Positions 41,831 to 51,912 of a stretch of DNA of 64,000 nucleotides are shown here, in pieces. The position numbers were made by a program, and so were the translations under genes. The notes beneath the pieces are model-generated. The model was not told where the DNA came from, made no database searches, and saw nothing but the letters and a program-made list of their open reading frames with translations. Source of the stretch: Saccharomycopsis fibuligera x Saccharomycopsis cf. fibuligera (lineage: Eukaryota; Ascomycota; Saccharomycetes; Ascoideales; Saccharomycopsidaceae); the NCBI GenBank assembly GCA_001936135.1, contig CP012810.1, positions 310,001-374,000 on the forward strand, written 5' to 3'. How positions within the stretch are numbered: position 1 is the first letter of the stretch; every line of letters begins with the position of its first letter.

Positions 41831-43050
41831 GCTGCTTACTTGATGTCCTTTTTACTCTTTGTTTCTTGATCGCTTTTTACTCTTTGTTTCATTAATCTTT
41901 TCTTTACTTCTCTTCATTACATTTTACTTTTTTTTAAAAAAGAAAAATCTTGTCTGTCATGCCCTCTTTTTGTCCTTAGTTAACACATATTACTAAAAAA
42001 ATAATCATTCCAAAAGTTAAAAGGATACCCTTTTTATGCTGTAGACGTAGGTGTGCAGTGAGCACGCCATTCATGTATTTCGTTTTTCTATCAATCTGAG
42101 ATACTACATAGAAAACGGAAAGGCACATGAAAAAGACAAATTGTGAAGTCATATCCGAGCAATATTTACAGGTTGTTTATCTTTGTGCTTTCTGTTAACA
42201 CATACGTTTGGCGAGTTTTACATTTCATCTCGTGAAATCTGCGACACTGCCCACTTACAAGTCGTGAAGACTTGAACCCAAACAATAGTTATTGAGGTAA
42301 CCTATCAACATCACGAAAGATTTTTAAAGAAAAATTTGTCATGTTCTAGACCTGAGTTCAACAAAACTGTTTCCAGTTCACCTTTCCTACTACATAGCGG
42401 TAATTGTAGCTCATTGAGCTTTAATCATCAACAACGAGTAACATTGATAAAGTCAACCTTATATATTCAAGATGAAATTTGAATCTTTGAAAGGGATTAT
42501 TAGTACAGCGATCTCGAATCCATGAACACTACTAGGCATAAACTGTCTCATCTTACAATTAAGCTGCAATATGAAATGTAGAATCAAGCTAAAGTATGAC
42601 ATCCAAGTTCAACTGAAAACAATTTTTTCTATTTCTCATCTACTTTTTCAATGATCTTTATTGTTTGATAAAGGGAAAAAAAACTTTCATACCATGGCAA
42701 AAAAAAAATTAAATAAAAATAAAACAGAAGCTAAGATGTGTCGGCCATACGTGGTGTATGATATGATGTAATGCATAATATATTTTCCGGTGGTTCTCGA
42801 ACAACATGTTAATTGAAAAATAAACAATATGTGGAAAAAATAAGCCTCGAGAACCCTATGTAATATCTGTACTCTAAGTAGGCAGCTGCGGCGGCGGGGA
42901 AACTCTGCAATCTTCAAAGATTAGCATTAACTGAAAAGCTATAGGTCGGATAAACTACTTGTACGACAGGCAACAGCGAAGGGACATAACATACTGCTTT
43001 GTTTGAAGTTTTTTTTTTTTTTTTTTTCTTTTTGCAAGTTTGCAACCATG
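41831..43050. terminator. Convergent intergenic region, no gene seen
   Basis: 1.2 kb between the stops of the complex I subunit and the 43051 gene. T-rich 3' sequences at both ends (41930s; T18 at 43010-43027). No tRNA, snRNA or convincing reading frame in between. Confidence 0.4.
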
Positions 43051-44694
43051 CTAGTCATCACTGATAATGCTAAGCAAGGTGTTTTCGTAGTCTTGGGTAT
43101 CTAGCTCGTTAGGTGATACTAATTTCTGATTTACATCGTCAGCATTAGTTGCGTTTAGTGTTTGCAATGAGCTAGTAAATGAGCTATCTGCCTCTCTAGA
43201 AGCGTCGCCTTCTTTTTCATTCGTCGTCGGAAAATCTCTTAATGTATAAGAATTAGCAATGGTATTATTTTTACTAGCATAGATAGACAACTGTGGTGAT
43301 GATGTTTGTAGTTGTGGTGGTACAGAGCTGCGGTATGGCTTGCCAAAATCAAGATTTGCTGTTGTTTTGCTAAATTTCATCCCGGACCTTGGTGTAATCT
43401 GCTTGGGGAATTTGTCAACAAGTGTTACTGGCTCGCCTTTTTTGTTTTCTACATTATCAGCATAGGCAGCAGGAATAGTACTTGCACGGCTACCAGTGCC
43501 CGCAAAATCATTACTTAGAGTATAAGCCGTGAAGGAATCTTCTTCTGAAACATCGGCCTTAGTGGCTCGAGGGCGTTTTGCCTTAGTGGTGGTGGTGAGA
43601 TTAGTGGTGCGATTCTTGATGGTCACATTTTTGCGTTTTCTCGGATTATCATTTTTTGGCATCAGGTTATGAGCAGCAGCGGAGTCGGTTGATTGTATGC
43701 ATGATGACGGTGGCAGCGGCGAGTGTGTTATTGTTTGTGGTGGTGGTGGTGGTGGCTCGTGCGCATGCCGATCGTTATTTGAATTTGATTTATTCAGTTG
43801 CAGTAATTCCAATATCATTTGTTGGTTTGATTCTAGCTTGTCCAACCGTTTACACAGATTTGATTCAAATTCTAGTTTTTCATCTCTAATTTTTTTGCGC
43901 TGTTTGTAGTGGAAATCTTTGGACTTGTTCATGATGTCTTTGCATATGTTTTGACTGTGTTTTCGTTGTAATTCGTTTAACTTTTCTATTAGCGGACCGT
44001 TATCTTGGTTAGATAAATGTATTGGTGCTACTGCGTTTTGATGTTTTATGTTGTTGGCTATGTTTTCATTAATCACGGATTGGAAGCCTTCTAGTGATTT
44101 TTTTATTTGTTGCATGTCTTTACGTAAATCAGCAGGATCATTGCAATAGTTGCTGTTTGCTTGAAAGCTAGTTTTTCCGTTGACAGCTTGCGGCTGCGGC
44201 GGTTGTGTCAGTGCTGGCGATGGTGGTAATATGTTATGGTTCACATTAGATGATTCCAATCGCTCAACTAATTTCTCTAGCTTTTGTAGAAAAATGGCTG
44301 TTTGATCTTTGAGATCTGTTGATTCCAACTCTAGCCTGTTTGACCATCTTAAGAGGTTGTAGCTGTTGGTTTGTAAATCTTCATCATCCTCTGAGGACTG
44401 TAAGCCGTTATTTATGCCAGGGTGCGCGCTATGATGTTTAGCTGGCGGTGTCGTTTTCTGTTTGGCAGAACTCGTATTAACTGAGTTGTTATTGCTGTTT
44501 TCTAGAAATTTCCCTGAGCTACTCTTACTATTGCTTTCTTTGCCACTGGAATGACTGTTGTTCTTCCTTGACATCGCTGTTGCTGGCGCCGCGCAATTGT
44601 CATCGTCGCTAGAGACATCGGTACCGCTGAAGGCAGTTGAGGGCCGGGAGCGTAGTCCGGACGCTTCCAAATGGAAGATTTGATTGAAATCCAT
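43051..44694 (-). CDS. Unrecognised Ser/Asn-rich protein with coiled coil
   Basis: 547 aa from the first ATG (44692-44694). I do not recognise it. The N terminus MDFNQIFHLEASGLRSRPS is followed by Ser/Asn-rich sequence. Helical, Leu/Lys/Glu-rich segments (about 110-300, for example LEKLVERLESSN and KRLDKLESNQQMILELLQL) suggest a coiled coil. A poly-Pro run and a basic patch (NPRKRKNVTIKNR, KAKRPRATKAD), probably a nuclear signal, come next. The acidic C terminus ends LDTQDYENTLLSIISDD. A nuclear structural or chromosomal role is possible, but no function is assigned. It is divergent from FBA1. Confidence 0.7.
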   Translation of the reverse strand: MDFNQIFHLEASGLRSRPSTAFSGTDVSSDDDNCAAPATAMSRKNNSHSSGKESNSKSSSGKFLENSNNNSVNTSSAKQKTTPPAKHHSAHPGINNGLQSSEDDEDLQTNSYNLLRWSNRLELESTDLKDQTAIFLQKLEKLVERLESSNVNHNILPPSPALTQPPQPQAVNGKTSFQANSNYCNDPADLRKDMQQIKKSLEGFQSVINENIANNIKHQNAVAPIHLSNQDNGPLIEKLNELQRKHSQNICKDIMNKSKDFHYKQRKKIRDEKLEFESNLCKRLDKLESNQQMILELLQLNKSNSNNDRHAHEPPPPPPQTITHSPLPPSSCIQSTDSAAAHNLMPKNDNPRKRKNVTIKNRTTNLTTTTKAKRPRATKADVSEEDSFTAYTLSNDFAGTGSRASTIPAAYADNVENKKGEPVTLVDKFPKQITPRSGMKFSKTTANLDFGKPYRSSVPPQLQTSSPQLSIYASKNNTIANSYTLRDFPTTNEKEGDASREADSSFTSSLQTLNATNADDVNQKLVSPNELDTQDYENTLLSIISDD

Positions 44695-45392
44695 GGCAAT
44701 GGCAACCACTTAAAAATATCAAAAGAATATTTAAAAAATGAGAACAACCGCTTCCAATTATTTTTTTGATCTTCATCACCAGCGCTTACTGCCTTTGTTT
44801 GGAATGAAACTTAAGCGCCCAGAAGACATTGGCGGTGTCCTGGATTTTAACCATGCATGTACCAGCGTGCTAGGTGTGCTAATTAGTTAAGCTAGTAGGT
44901 GAGGAGCCCCGGGGGCTCTGGAGAACTGCAGTGCCAGCGTCATTGCGCGCGTATATGCATATAGATACATTCTACCGCGTTGCGATGCTTCCAAGTGAAA
45001 AATGGAGGCAGCAGGTGGTGCCCGGGGCGTTCACTCGCACAGTAAGTAGCGCACTCGCACACTCGATAGTAGGGCTCATGATACATTGCTCAGCGCTCGC
45101 TTTGCGCAAAGGAGGCCGCTCCCTCAGGGGAACCAGCTGACCACCCGCCAATGCATTGTGTTGGAGAATTGATTGCACCGTCCGCTGACCGTGCAGTCCG
45201 TCTTGGTAGCAGCTAGCTGGCTGGCCCCCAGAACTATATATAACGAGCTGCTTCCTGTTTGTCCTCTCAATTTTTTTCCCTCATTTTTCTTTTCTCTTTT
45301 TCTCTTTTTCTTTTCATTCATCATATATCAACTTTTAAAGTTATTTTTCTCTATCTACATTTAACTCAATCTCAATTCAATCTTTACTCACA
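44695..45392. promoter_or_regulatory. FBA1 promoter region
   Basis: 698 bp shared with the divergent gene. TATATATAA (45235-45243) lies 150 bp before the FBA1 ATG. Upstream are a GC-rich segment and the dyad GAGCCCC-G-GGGGCTC (44904-44918). The leader (45260-45370) is strongly C/T-rich, as in highly expressed yeast genes. Confidence 0.55.
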
Positions 45393-46478
45393 ATGGGTGT
45401 TCAAGACATTTTATCTAGAAAAGCCGGTGTTATTGTCGGTGACGATGTTCGTAAATTGTTTGAATATGCTCAAGAAAAACAATTCGCCATCCCAGCTATC
45501 AATGTCACTTCTTCTTCTACTGTTGTTGCTGCTTTAGAAGCCGCTAGAGACAGCAAGTCCCCAATCATCTTGCAAACCTCTCAAGGTGGTGCCGCTTACT
45601 TTGCTGGTAAAGGTGTCGACAACAAGGACCAACAAGCTTCTATTGCTGGTTGCATTGCTGCTGCTCACTACATCAGATCCGTTGCTCCAGTTTACGGTAT
45701 TCCAGTCGTTTTGCACACCGACCACTGTGCCAAGAAATTGTTGCCATGGTTTGAAGGTTTCTTGAAAGCCGACGAAGACTACTACAAGTTGCACGGTGAG
45801 CCATTGTTCTCCTCCCATATGATTGACTTGTCTGCTGAAACTGACGACTACAACATTCAAACCACTGCTCACTATTTCGAAAGAGCCGCTAAGATGAACC
45901 AATGGTTGGAAATGGAAATTGGTATCACTGGTGGTGAAGAAGATGGTGTCAACAACGAAAGTGCCGACAAGGACACTTTGTACACTTTGCCAGAAACTGT
46001 TTTCAACGTTTATAAAGCATTGGCTCCAATCTCTCCAAACTTCTCTATTGCTGCTGCTTTCGGTAACGTTCATGGTGTTTACAAGCCAGGTAATGTTGTC
46101 TTGAGACCATCTATCTTGGGTGAACATCAAGAGTACGCTTACAAACACATTGAAAACCCAAAGACTAAAAAGCCAATTTTCTTGGTCTTCCACGGTGGTT
46201 CCGGTTCCACTCAAGAAGAATTTGACACTGCCATCAAGAATGGTGTTGTCAAGGTTAACTTGGACACTGATTGTCAATACGCTTACTTGGAAGGTATTAG
46301 AGATTACGTCTTGAACAAGAAGGACTACATCTTGACTCCAGTTGGTAACCCAGAAGGTGAAGACAAGCCAAACAAGAAATACTTTGACCCAAGAGTCTGG
46401 GTTAGAGAAGGTGAAAAGACCATGAGCCGCAGAATCACCGAAGCTTTGGAAATCTTCCACACCAAGAACCAATTATAA
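45393..46478 (+). CDS. FBA1: Fructose-1,6-bisphosphate aldolase, class II
   Basis: 361 aa. It cleaves fructose-1,6-bisphosphate to dihydroxyacetone phosphate and glyceraldehyde-3-phosphate in glycolysis and runs the reverse in gluconeogenesis. The zinc-dependent class II fold is shown by VVLHTDHCAKKLLPWFEG, by EMEIGITGGEEDGV, by AFGNVHGVYKPGN and by VFHGGSGSTQEEF, all intact. Length matches S. cerevisiae Fba1 (359 aa). Codons are strongly biased (TTG for Leu, GGT for Gly, AGA for Arg), as expected of an abundant enzyme. Confidence 0.98.
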   Translation: MGVQDILSRKAGVIVGDDVRKLFEYAQEKQFAIPAINVTSSSTVVAALEAARDSKSPIILQTSQGGAAYFAGKGVDNKDQQASIAGCIAAAHYIRSVAPVYGIPVVLHTDHCAKKLLPWFEGFLKADEDYYKLHGEPLFSSHMIDLSAETDDYNIQTTAHYFERAAKMNQWLEMEIGITGGEEDGVNNESADKDTLYTLPETVFNVYKALAPISPNFSIAAAFGNVHGVYKPGNVVLRPSILGEHQEYAYKHIENPKTKKPIFLVFHGGSGSTQEEFDTAIKNGVVKVNLDTDCQYAYLEGIRDYVLNKKDYILTPVGNPEGEDKPNKKYFDPRVWVREGEKTMSRRITEALEIFHTKNQL

Positions 46479-47092
46479 GTTTCATGACCTGTTTTTTAAT
46501 GTCTGTTCTTTTTCTATGATAACTATTTTTAATTATTTTCCATCTTTGATTTCTGTTTATTTTTAACGATCCTATAAATAAAATTAAAAACAATCTAAAA
46601 GTATACAAAAAAAACGGTTACTGTAGTATTCAGCCAAGTTCTCAGGGTCAATTGAAAGCATTTGACTATATATATATATTTTTTTTTTTTTTGCAATTCT
46701 GAAATTGCAAACCCGTTGCTGTCCGCTATGTTGACAACTCGTTTGCTATTCTCCACAAGTCTTCTCTCCTTGTGGTTATGAGTCCCTGGGTAGTACAAGA
46801 AGGTGGCAGAAAACTTTTTCTGAGCTCAAGTGAATGCAGCTGCTGGATTCCCGCGGAAAGCGTCTTTGGATTGTCGATCCGCCGTTCGTACAGCGTAGGC
46901 CACATGCTTTTTTTTTTTTGGTTTTTCTCGTTATCGAGAAACGAAAAACAGAAGACTGAAAACAGATTCAAGTGAAGATCGCGATAAGCTACAGACCTTC
47001 TCATTATTTCCAACCGCATTTGTTTTTGACAAAAAAAGATTAAACAAGCGTAATAAAATCACACAGTAATCTGGGAAAATACTAAGCACAAT
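46479..47092. promoter_or_regulatory. FBA1 3' end and PNP1 promoter
   Basis: 614 bp. A T-rich terminator-like block follows FBA1. About 150-170 bp before the PNP1 ATG is a hairpin-forming dyad TTTCTCG-TTAT-CGAGAAA (46924-46941), preceded by T13 (46908-46919 region). A CCGCGG near 46852 could be a zinc-cluster site. Confidence 0.4.
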
Positions 47093-48317
47093 ATGTCAGC
47101 AGCACGTCAAGACTACATGGAAACTCTCCACAGAGCCAAAGATGCTATCTTAGGCCACTTGCCAGAATCATTGCAGAAGCCTAGAGTCCTTATCATTTGC
47201 GGTTCCGGATTAGGAGGTATTGCCAAAAAGATTAAACAGGATGATTTAGTGGAGATTCCATACTCTCAAATTCCAGGTTTTAAAGTATCAACCGGTAAGT
47301 AAGAATTTTTCAAAAAAAAAAATTAACATAAAAAAAAATAAGCGGAAATGAGATGGAGATTATAATAAGGTAATAATGATGCGAAGGGATTGGCGCATCA
47401 TGGATATTTTAAAGTCATCTATAAATTAATGGGATCGAGTTAGTATGGCACGGATTACTAACAGTTTGCAATGTTTTAGTTCCTGGGCATGCTGGGAAAT
47501 TAGTATTTGGTGGTATTGGTTCAAATAATGTGCCTGTGATGTGCATGGTTGGCAGACTACAGTATGTTTTTTTTTTGTTTTTTTTTTTCACGATTAATCG
47601 TTTGATCTTCATCTTTATTATTACTCTTTGGGACTTAAAAAGTACTACTGATTTTTCCGCTACTGCTTTCTTGTAATACTAACTCAAAACAGCTTTTATG
47701 AAGGCTACGAATTCAAAGAGACCAATTTCCCGGTCAGAGTGGCCTCATTGCTTGGCATCAAGACTATGATTGTTACAAATGCCGCCGGTGGTTTAAACAC
47801 AGCTTACAAAGCCGGTGACTTGATGATTCTCAACGACCACATTAACCTACCTGGTTTTGCTGGCTATCACCCACTTAGAGGTCCAAACTTGGAAGAATTT
47901 GGTCCTCGTTTCCAACCACTCTCTGACGCTTACAGCTTGAAATTACGTCAACTTTTATTTAAAAAAAAGCAGGAACTCAATATTAGTAGAGCAATCCACG
48001 AAGGTACTTATGTCTTCGCTGCTGGCCCAACATTTGAATCTAGAGCAGAAGTGAGAATGTTGAGAACCATTGGCGCAGATGCAGTGGGGATGAGTACTGT
48101 GCCAGAAGTCATTATTGGGCGTCACTCTGGCCTCGAAGTATTAGCATTATCATTGATCACTAATGAAGGCGTCGGCGACAAACCAGCTAGTGCTTTTGAC
48201 AAAAACCCAGTGCCTTTGGACAAAGGTATGGCTAGTCATGATGAAGTGCTTGAGTATGCCAATAAAGCATCAGAAGACGTGCAGGCACTTGTTGAACAAG
48301 TGGTTAATGACTTGTGA
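47093..48317 (+). CDS. PNP1: Purine nucleoside phosphorylase, three exons
   Basis: Exons 47093-47294, 47480-47561 and 47693-48317 give 302 aa (S. cerevisiae Pnp1 311). The enzyme phosphorolyses inosine and guanosine (and nicotinamide riboside) to base plus ribose-1-phosphate in salvage. Both splices restore conserved sequence: VSTVPGHAGK across the first and GRLHFYEGYE across the second. Other signatures are CGSGLGGIA, TNAAGG, GTYVFAAGPTFESRAE and GADAVGMSTVPE. Multiple introns in a metabolic gene are uncommon for budding yeast. Codons and neighbours give no sign of transfer. Confidence 0.96.
47295..47479 (+). other. PNP1 intron 1 (185 nt)
   Basis: Donor GTAAGT, branch site TACTAAC at 47456-47462, acceptor TTTAG at 47479. 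Phase 1. Confidence 0.92.
47562..47692 (+). other. PNP1 intron 2 (131 nt)
   Basis: Donor GTATGT followed by a T-rich tract, branch site TACTAAC at 47677-47683, acceptor ACAG at 47692. It splits a His codon CA|C. Confidence 0.92.
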
Positions 48318-48739
48318 TTTGTGTGAAGAGCGTTACAATGCTATTTGGATTCAACTCTAGTTCACCACCTTTTTTAATTTATAAAAGTCCATTTGCATTT
48401 ATCTTTTGTTTGTACAGCGCTTCGTAACAATATTCATGTTGAGGATCCTATGCGCTAAGAGGTTCTTCTCCAAATCACATGCTCTGTCACGTGACTTGGA
48501 ATTTTTCTAGTTAGCGGTGCCTAACTTGAATTTGTGCTGATGGCGTTTCTAGCAAATGCGATGATGCTGACGATGTCAATTAAAACCAGTGGTATAGCGG
48601 TTACTTACAAGCTAAACTTGCAAACTTTACCTTGATCCGATCAAATTCCCAGCTCCTATCCTCAATCTTGGTAAAATACAGGGTGAGGTAACTCTTTTCC
48701 CCCGACCACAGCCAGGCAATTTCATTTAATGAATAAAAA
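48318..48739 (+). promoter_or_regulatory. HRD3 promoter with GTCACGTGAC site
   Basis: A perfect 10-bp Cbf1-type palindrome GTCACGTGAC (48486-48495) lies 245 bp before the HRD3 ATG. Further down, GATGATGCTGACGATG (near 48558) has a TGACG core. CACGTG could also serve a Hac1- or Tye7-like factor. Confidence 0.5.
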
Positions 48740-51508
48740 ATGCGTCTGCCATTGTACCAAATCCTCTTTATTGTGTTTGCTGTGTCTCTCAGTTTCCATT
48801 TTGCGCTGCTGACGACGACGCCCAATGAACAGCAACAACAACAACAGCGACATCACCACCATCAGAGTAATGCATACGATGATAATAAGCAGGAAAATTT
48901 TGCCGCTGAAATCCTCAAAAGCAAACACAATGAACTATTGGGCCGAAATTACTACCAGCAGGCGAAAGATCTCCTCGACGGCCTCAATGAATCGCCAGTG
49001 CCGGTATTTCAGAAGGAGGCAGAGAATCTTATCAAAGAAAAGCACATCAGTGTATCTGATATAACGGTAAACATACCAATAGATTATTATGAAGAATCGG
49101 CTAAAGAGCAACAGCATAGAAAAGCAAAGCTTTCGGAGACCAAGAAGGAAATATTACGATTATTGAAAGCCGCAGCAAAACATAACCATGTCGAGAGCGC
49201 TTTTTTGCTAGGTGAGTTTCACTTGTATGGGAACTACTCTTTCCCTAAAGATGCTCGTAGCTCATTGAAATATTATAAGAAAGTGACGCGGATATCTGAC
49301 AATTCAACGGCAAACTTCATGGTCGGGTTTATTTACTCCACTGGGTTGTTTGGAAGAATCCCAGTGGACCAAGCAAGGGCTAATATATATTATAAGGCCG
49401 CTGCTGACCTAGGAGATCCAAGAGGCTTGATGACTCTTGGCTATAGGTATATGCTGGGCATTGCTGTGGAAAAAGATTGCAATTTGGCACTTTTTTACTA
49501 TTCATCGGCGGCCAAATTGGTATACAAAAACCACTTGCAGCCTACCATATATATAGGTGGTCCACACCTCGAGCAGTTTTCAGTGAGGATTTATGATTTC
49601 GGCAAGCATAGTTCAGTACTGGCTACCAGCAAATCAATCTATAATCATGGATATAATATGGAAAATGATAATGGTGCCTTTGAGCTACCAAATTCTATTC
49701 GGAGATCTGTTTCTAGGTTGTCGTCTCTGAATATTTTCAGTGATCTCAATGGAGATGATTTTGGCTACATTTTTGCTGAAAAATATGATGAAGCAATGAG
49801 ATACTACGATGGCGATTATATTCATAAAAGAGACTATGATAAAGCATTTAAAGCAGCATTAGACTGTGCCAATAGTGGCATCGAATATGAAAGTGAAATA
49901 TTCAGTATTCCAGACAAAAATTCCAAACAATCCAAACCGCAACTCAAGAGAAAATCAATTTATACCTATTTTATCCATCAATGCATTGCATTAGTCGGCC
50001 ATTCTTACCTTAGAGGTGAAGGTGTGGAGCAAAATTTCCAAAAGGCAGAAGAATGGTTGTCTAGAACCGCGGGTCTTGGACATACTTCTACAGAATATAA
50101 CGATTTAGGCCTAATGTATGAATTTGGCTTAGTAAATGGCACGCGTGATTTTGTTGAGGCTCAACAGGCTTATTGGATGAGTGCTTCACTTGGTAACGAA
50201 AATGCCCGATTTAATGTGGCTAGACTAGTTATGGCTAGAGAAGATCCAGAACAATACCGTGAATACTTGCCAAAAGATGCTGTTAGTGATTCTGAATTTA
50301 GGAGTATCAAAGCAAAGTTGAGAGAAAAGACAAAATTACAAATTGATGAACCAATCTTAACATTTTTAGAAAAAACAACATATATTGGTGAAGGCCAGCC
50401 TGCCATTTATTACGAGATTGGCAGACTTTTGGAGTTTTCCAGTGAGCTGCCTTCAAGGTGCTCTGAAGCTGTTGCTGCGTATAAAACGTTTATTGAGAAA
50501 TTTGAGAATTATATAAGTCCACTTGAAGGAAGCTTGAAAAGTTTGTTGATGGAAGATTATGACAATGCACTTATTGGATATGCAATGGCGGCTGAACAAG
50601 GCTACGAAATGGCGCAGGCCTCAGCAGCATATCTCTTGTATCAACCTCCCAGCATTGGTGGTCAGGTTATTACTCGTCCAGCGGCTCGATTCTACGCAGC
50701 TGGTAATTACTTGACCAAAGCGGCAAAACAATCAAATATTGATGCGTTGGTTCAATTAGGTGATTTGTACTATCACGCTTTGCTAAATGAGAGTCTGCTA
50801 GAATACAAAGATTTAATATTGTATAATGGACTGCGTGGTCAAACTTTTGAGAAAGCGTCTACTTGTTATCAAGTGGCTTCCAATAAGCAGCATTCTCAAG
50901 CAAGCTGGAATCTTGGCTACATGTATGAGAATGGTATTGGTGTGGAAAGAGATTTTCATTTGGCTAAGAGATATTATGATTTGGCCCTTGTGAATCATCC
51001 AAAGAGCTTCCTTGCTGTCAAATTGTCATTAACTTATTTAGCCGCCAAAGTATGGGTTTTCCAAATAATGGGCTGGGAAGTTGCCGCTGACAGTATTGCT
51101 GAGGAAGAACCAGTAAGCAAACGAACATGGGCCGATTGGTGGAATATGTTGTTGAGTATTAGAACTTTTGGGAATGATAATGAACTAGCAAATACAATTG
51201 GTCGTGATTCAATAGGAATTCAACAACCACAACATATTGGAGCTGATGCTGGCCATGGAGCTGGTGCGGGTGCTGGTCCAGACTTAAACTCTGCACATTG
51301 GGATCTGGCTGATCTTGTAGACTATGAATTAACGTATGAGGAAATGGTTGTCCTCTTTGGTTTTGCGTTAGTGTTTGTTGTGGCATACGGATCGCAAATT
51401 TATATGAGATACGTTAGAAGAAGAGAATTGGAAAGAAGAAGAGCCAATGGAGAAGAAGTTCCTGAGCCACTAGCAGGGCAGGGATTGTTCGTGGTAGTGG
51501 GCCGCTAG
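48740..51508 (+). CDS. HRD3: ERAD ubiquitin-ligase subunit Hrd3 (SEL1L)
   Basis: 922 aa (S. cerevisiae Hrd3 833). It is the lumenal substrate-recruiting partner of the Hrd1 ubiquitin ligase in ER-associated degradation. An N-terminal signal peptide (MRLPLYQILFIVFAVSLSF) is followed by many Sel1-like repeats from about residue 120 to 780 (FLLGEFHLYG, MTLGYRYMLGIAVEKDC, GHSYLRGEGVEQNF, WNLGYMYENGIGVERDF). There is a single membrane segment near 875-895 (MVVLFGFALVFVVAYG) and a short Arg-rich cytosolic tail. An in-frame CTG (residue 239) lies in a Sel1 repeat at a site where family members vary. Confidence 0.93.
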   Translation: MRLPLYQILFIVFAVSLSFHFALLTTTPNEQQQQQQRHHHHQSNAYDDNKQENFAAEILKSKHNELLGRNYYQQAKDLLDGLNESPVPVFQKEAENLIKEKHISVSDITVNIPIDYYEESAKEQQHRKAKLSETKKEILRLLKAAAKHNHVESAFLLGEFHLYGNYSFPKDARSSLKYYKKVTRISDNSTANFMVGFIYSTGLFGRIPVDQARANIYYKAAADLGDPRGLMTLGYRYMLGIAVEKDCNLALFYYSSAAKLVYKNHLQPTIYIGGPHLEQFSVRIYDFGKHSSVLATSKSIYNHGYNMENDNGAFELPNSIRRSVSRLSSLNIFSDLNGDDFGYIFAEKYDEAMRYYDGDYIHKRDYDKAFKAALDCANSGIEYESEIFSIPDKNSKQSKPQLKRKSIYTYFIHQCIALVGHSYLRGEGVEQNFQKAEEWLSRTAGLGHTSTEYNDLGLMYEFGLVNGTRDFVEAQQAYWMSASLGNENARFNVARLVMAREDPEQYREYLPKDAVSDSEFRSIKAKLREKTKLQIDEPILTFLEKTTYIGEGQPAIYYEIGRLLEFSSELPSRCSEAVAAYKTFIEKFENYISPLEGSLKSLLMEDYDNALIGYAMAAEQGYEMAQASAAYLLYQPPSIGGQVITRPAARFYAAGNYLTKAAKQSNIDALVQLGDLYYHALLNESLLEYKDLILYNGLRGQTFEKASTCYQVASNKQHSQASWNLGYMYENGIGVERDFHLAKRYYDLALVNHPKSFLAVKLSLTYLAAKVWVFQIMGWEVAADSIAEEEPVSKRTWADWWNMLLSIRTFGNDNELANTIGRDSIGIQQPQHIGADAGHGAGAGAGPDLNSAHWDLADLVDYELTYEEMVVLFGFALVFVVAYGSQIYMRYVRRRELERRRANGEEVPEPLAGQGLFVVVGR

Positions 51509-51912
51509 TTTATTTAATTTAATAATGACTGACTATAGCTGGGCTTTTTATTATTTTTTTTTTGTCGCTGTTTTTTGTTTTTTGTTTATTTTGCTGGTAT
51601 GGATTTCTTGTTGTTTTTGTTTCTCAGAAAAAAAAAAAAAAAAAAAAGGTTTTTGCGTTTGACATCTCTTTTCTTCTTTTTATGTTTTCTCGCTTTTGAA
51701 ATTTCTAAAATCTTTTTTTTTTCACTAAGTTTTATTTCTTTATTTTTTTTCTACGGTATTTTGTACATAAAGTTGATGACTTAGAACTGTTGTTTCATAC
51801 CATGAATAGCATATCACTTCTCTCATTTATTTTTTTGTTTTTCAACTTCATAACCTCAAAAAAATTTGTTTACCCATATAAATATCCATACATGAAATAC
51901 ATGTTTTTCTAA
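51509..51912. terminator. Convergent 3' regions of HRD3 and RPN14
   Basis: 404 bp, very T-rich with an A19 run near 51630-51648; no gene. Confidence 0.45.

Noticed and set aside
42255-42285. tRNA-like ACTTGAACCC string
   Set aside because: No acceptor or anticodon stem can be built around it on either strand.
45534-46472. 312-codon frame antisense to FBA1
   Set aside because: Shadow of the codon-biased aldolase gene; its composition follows the sense codons.
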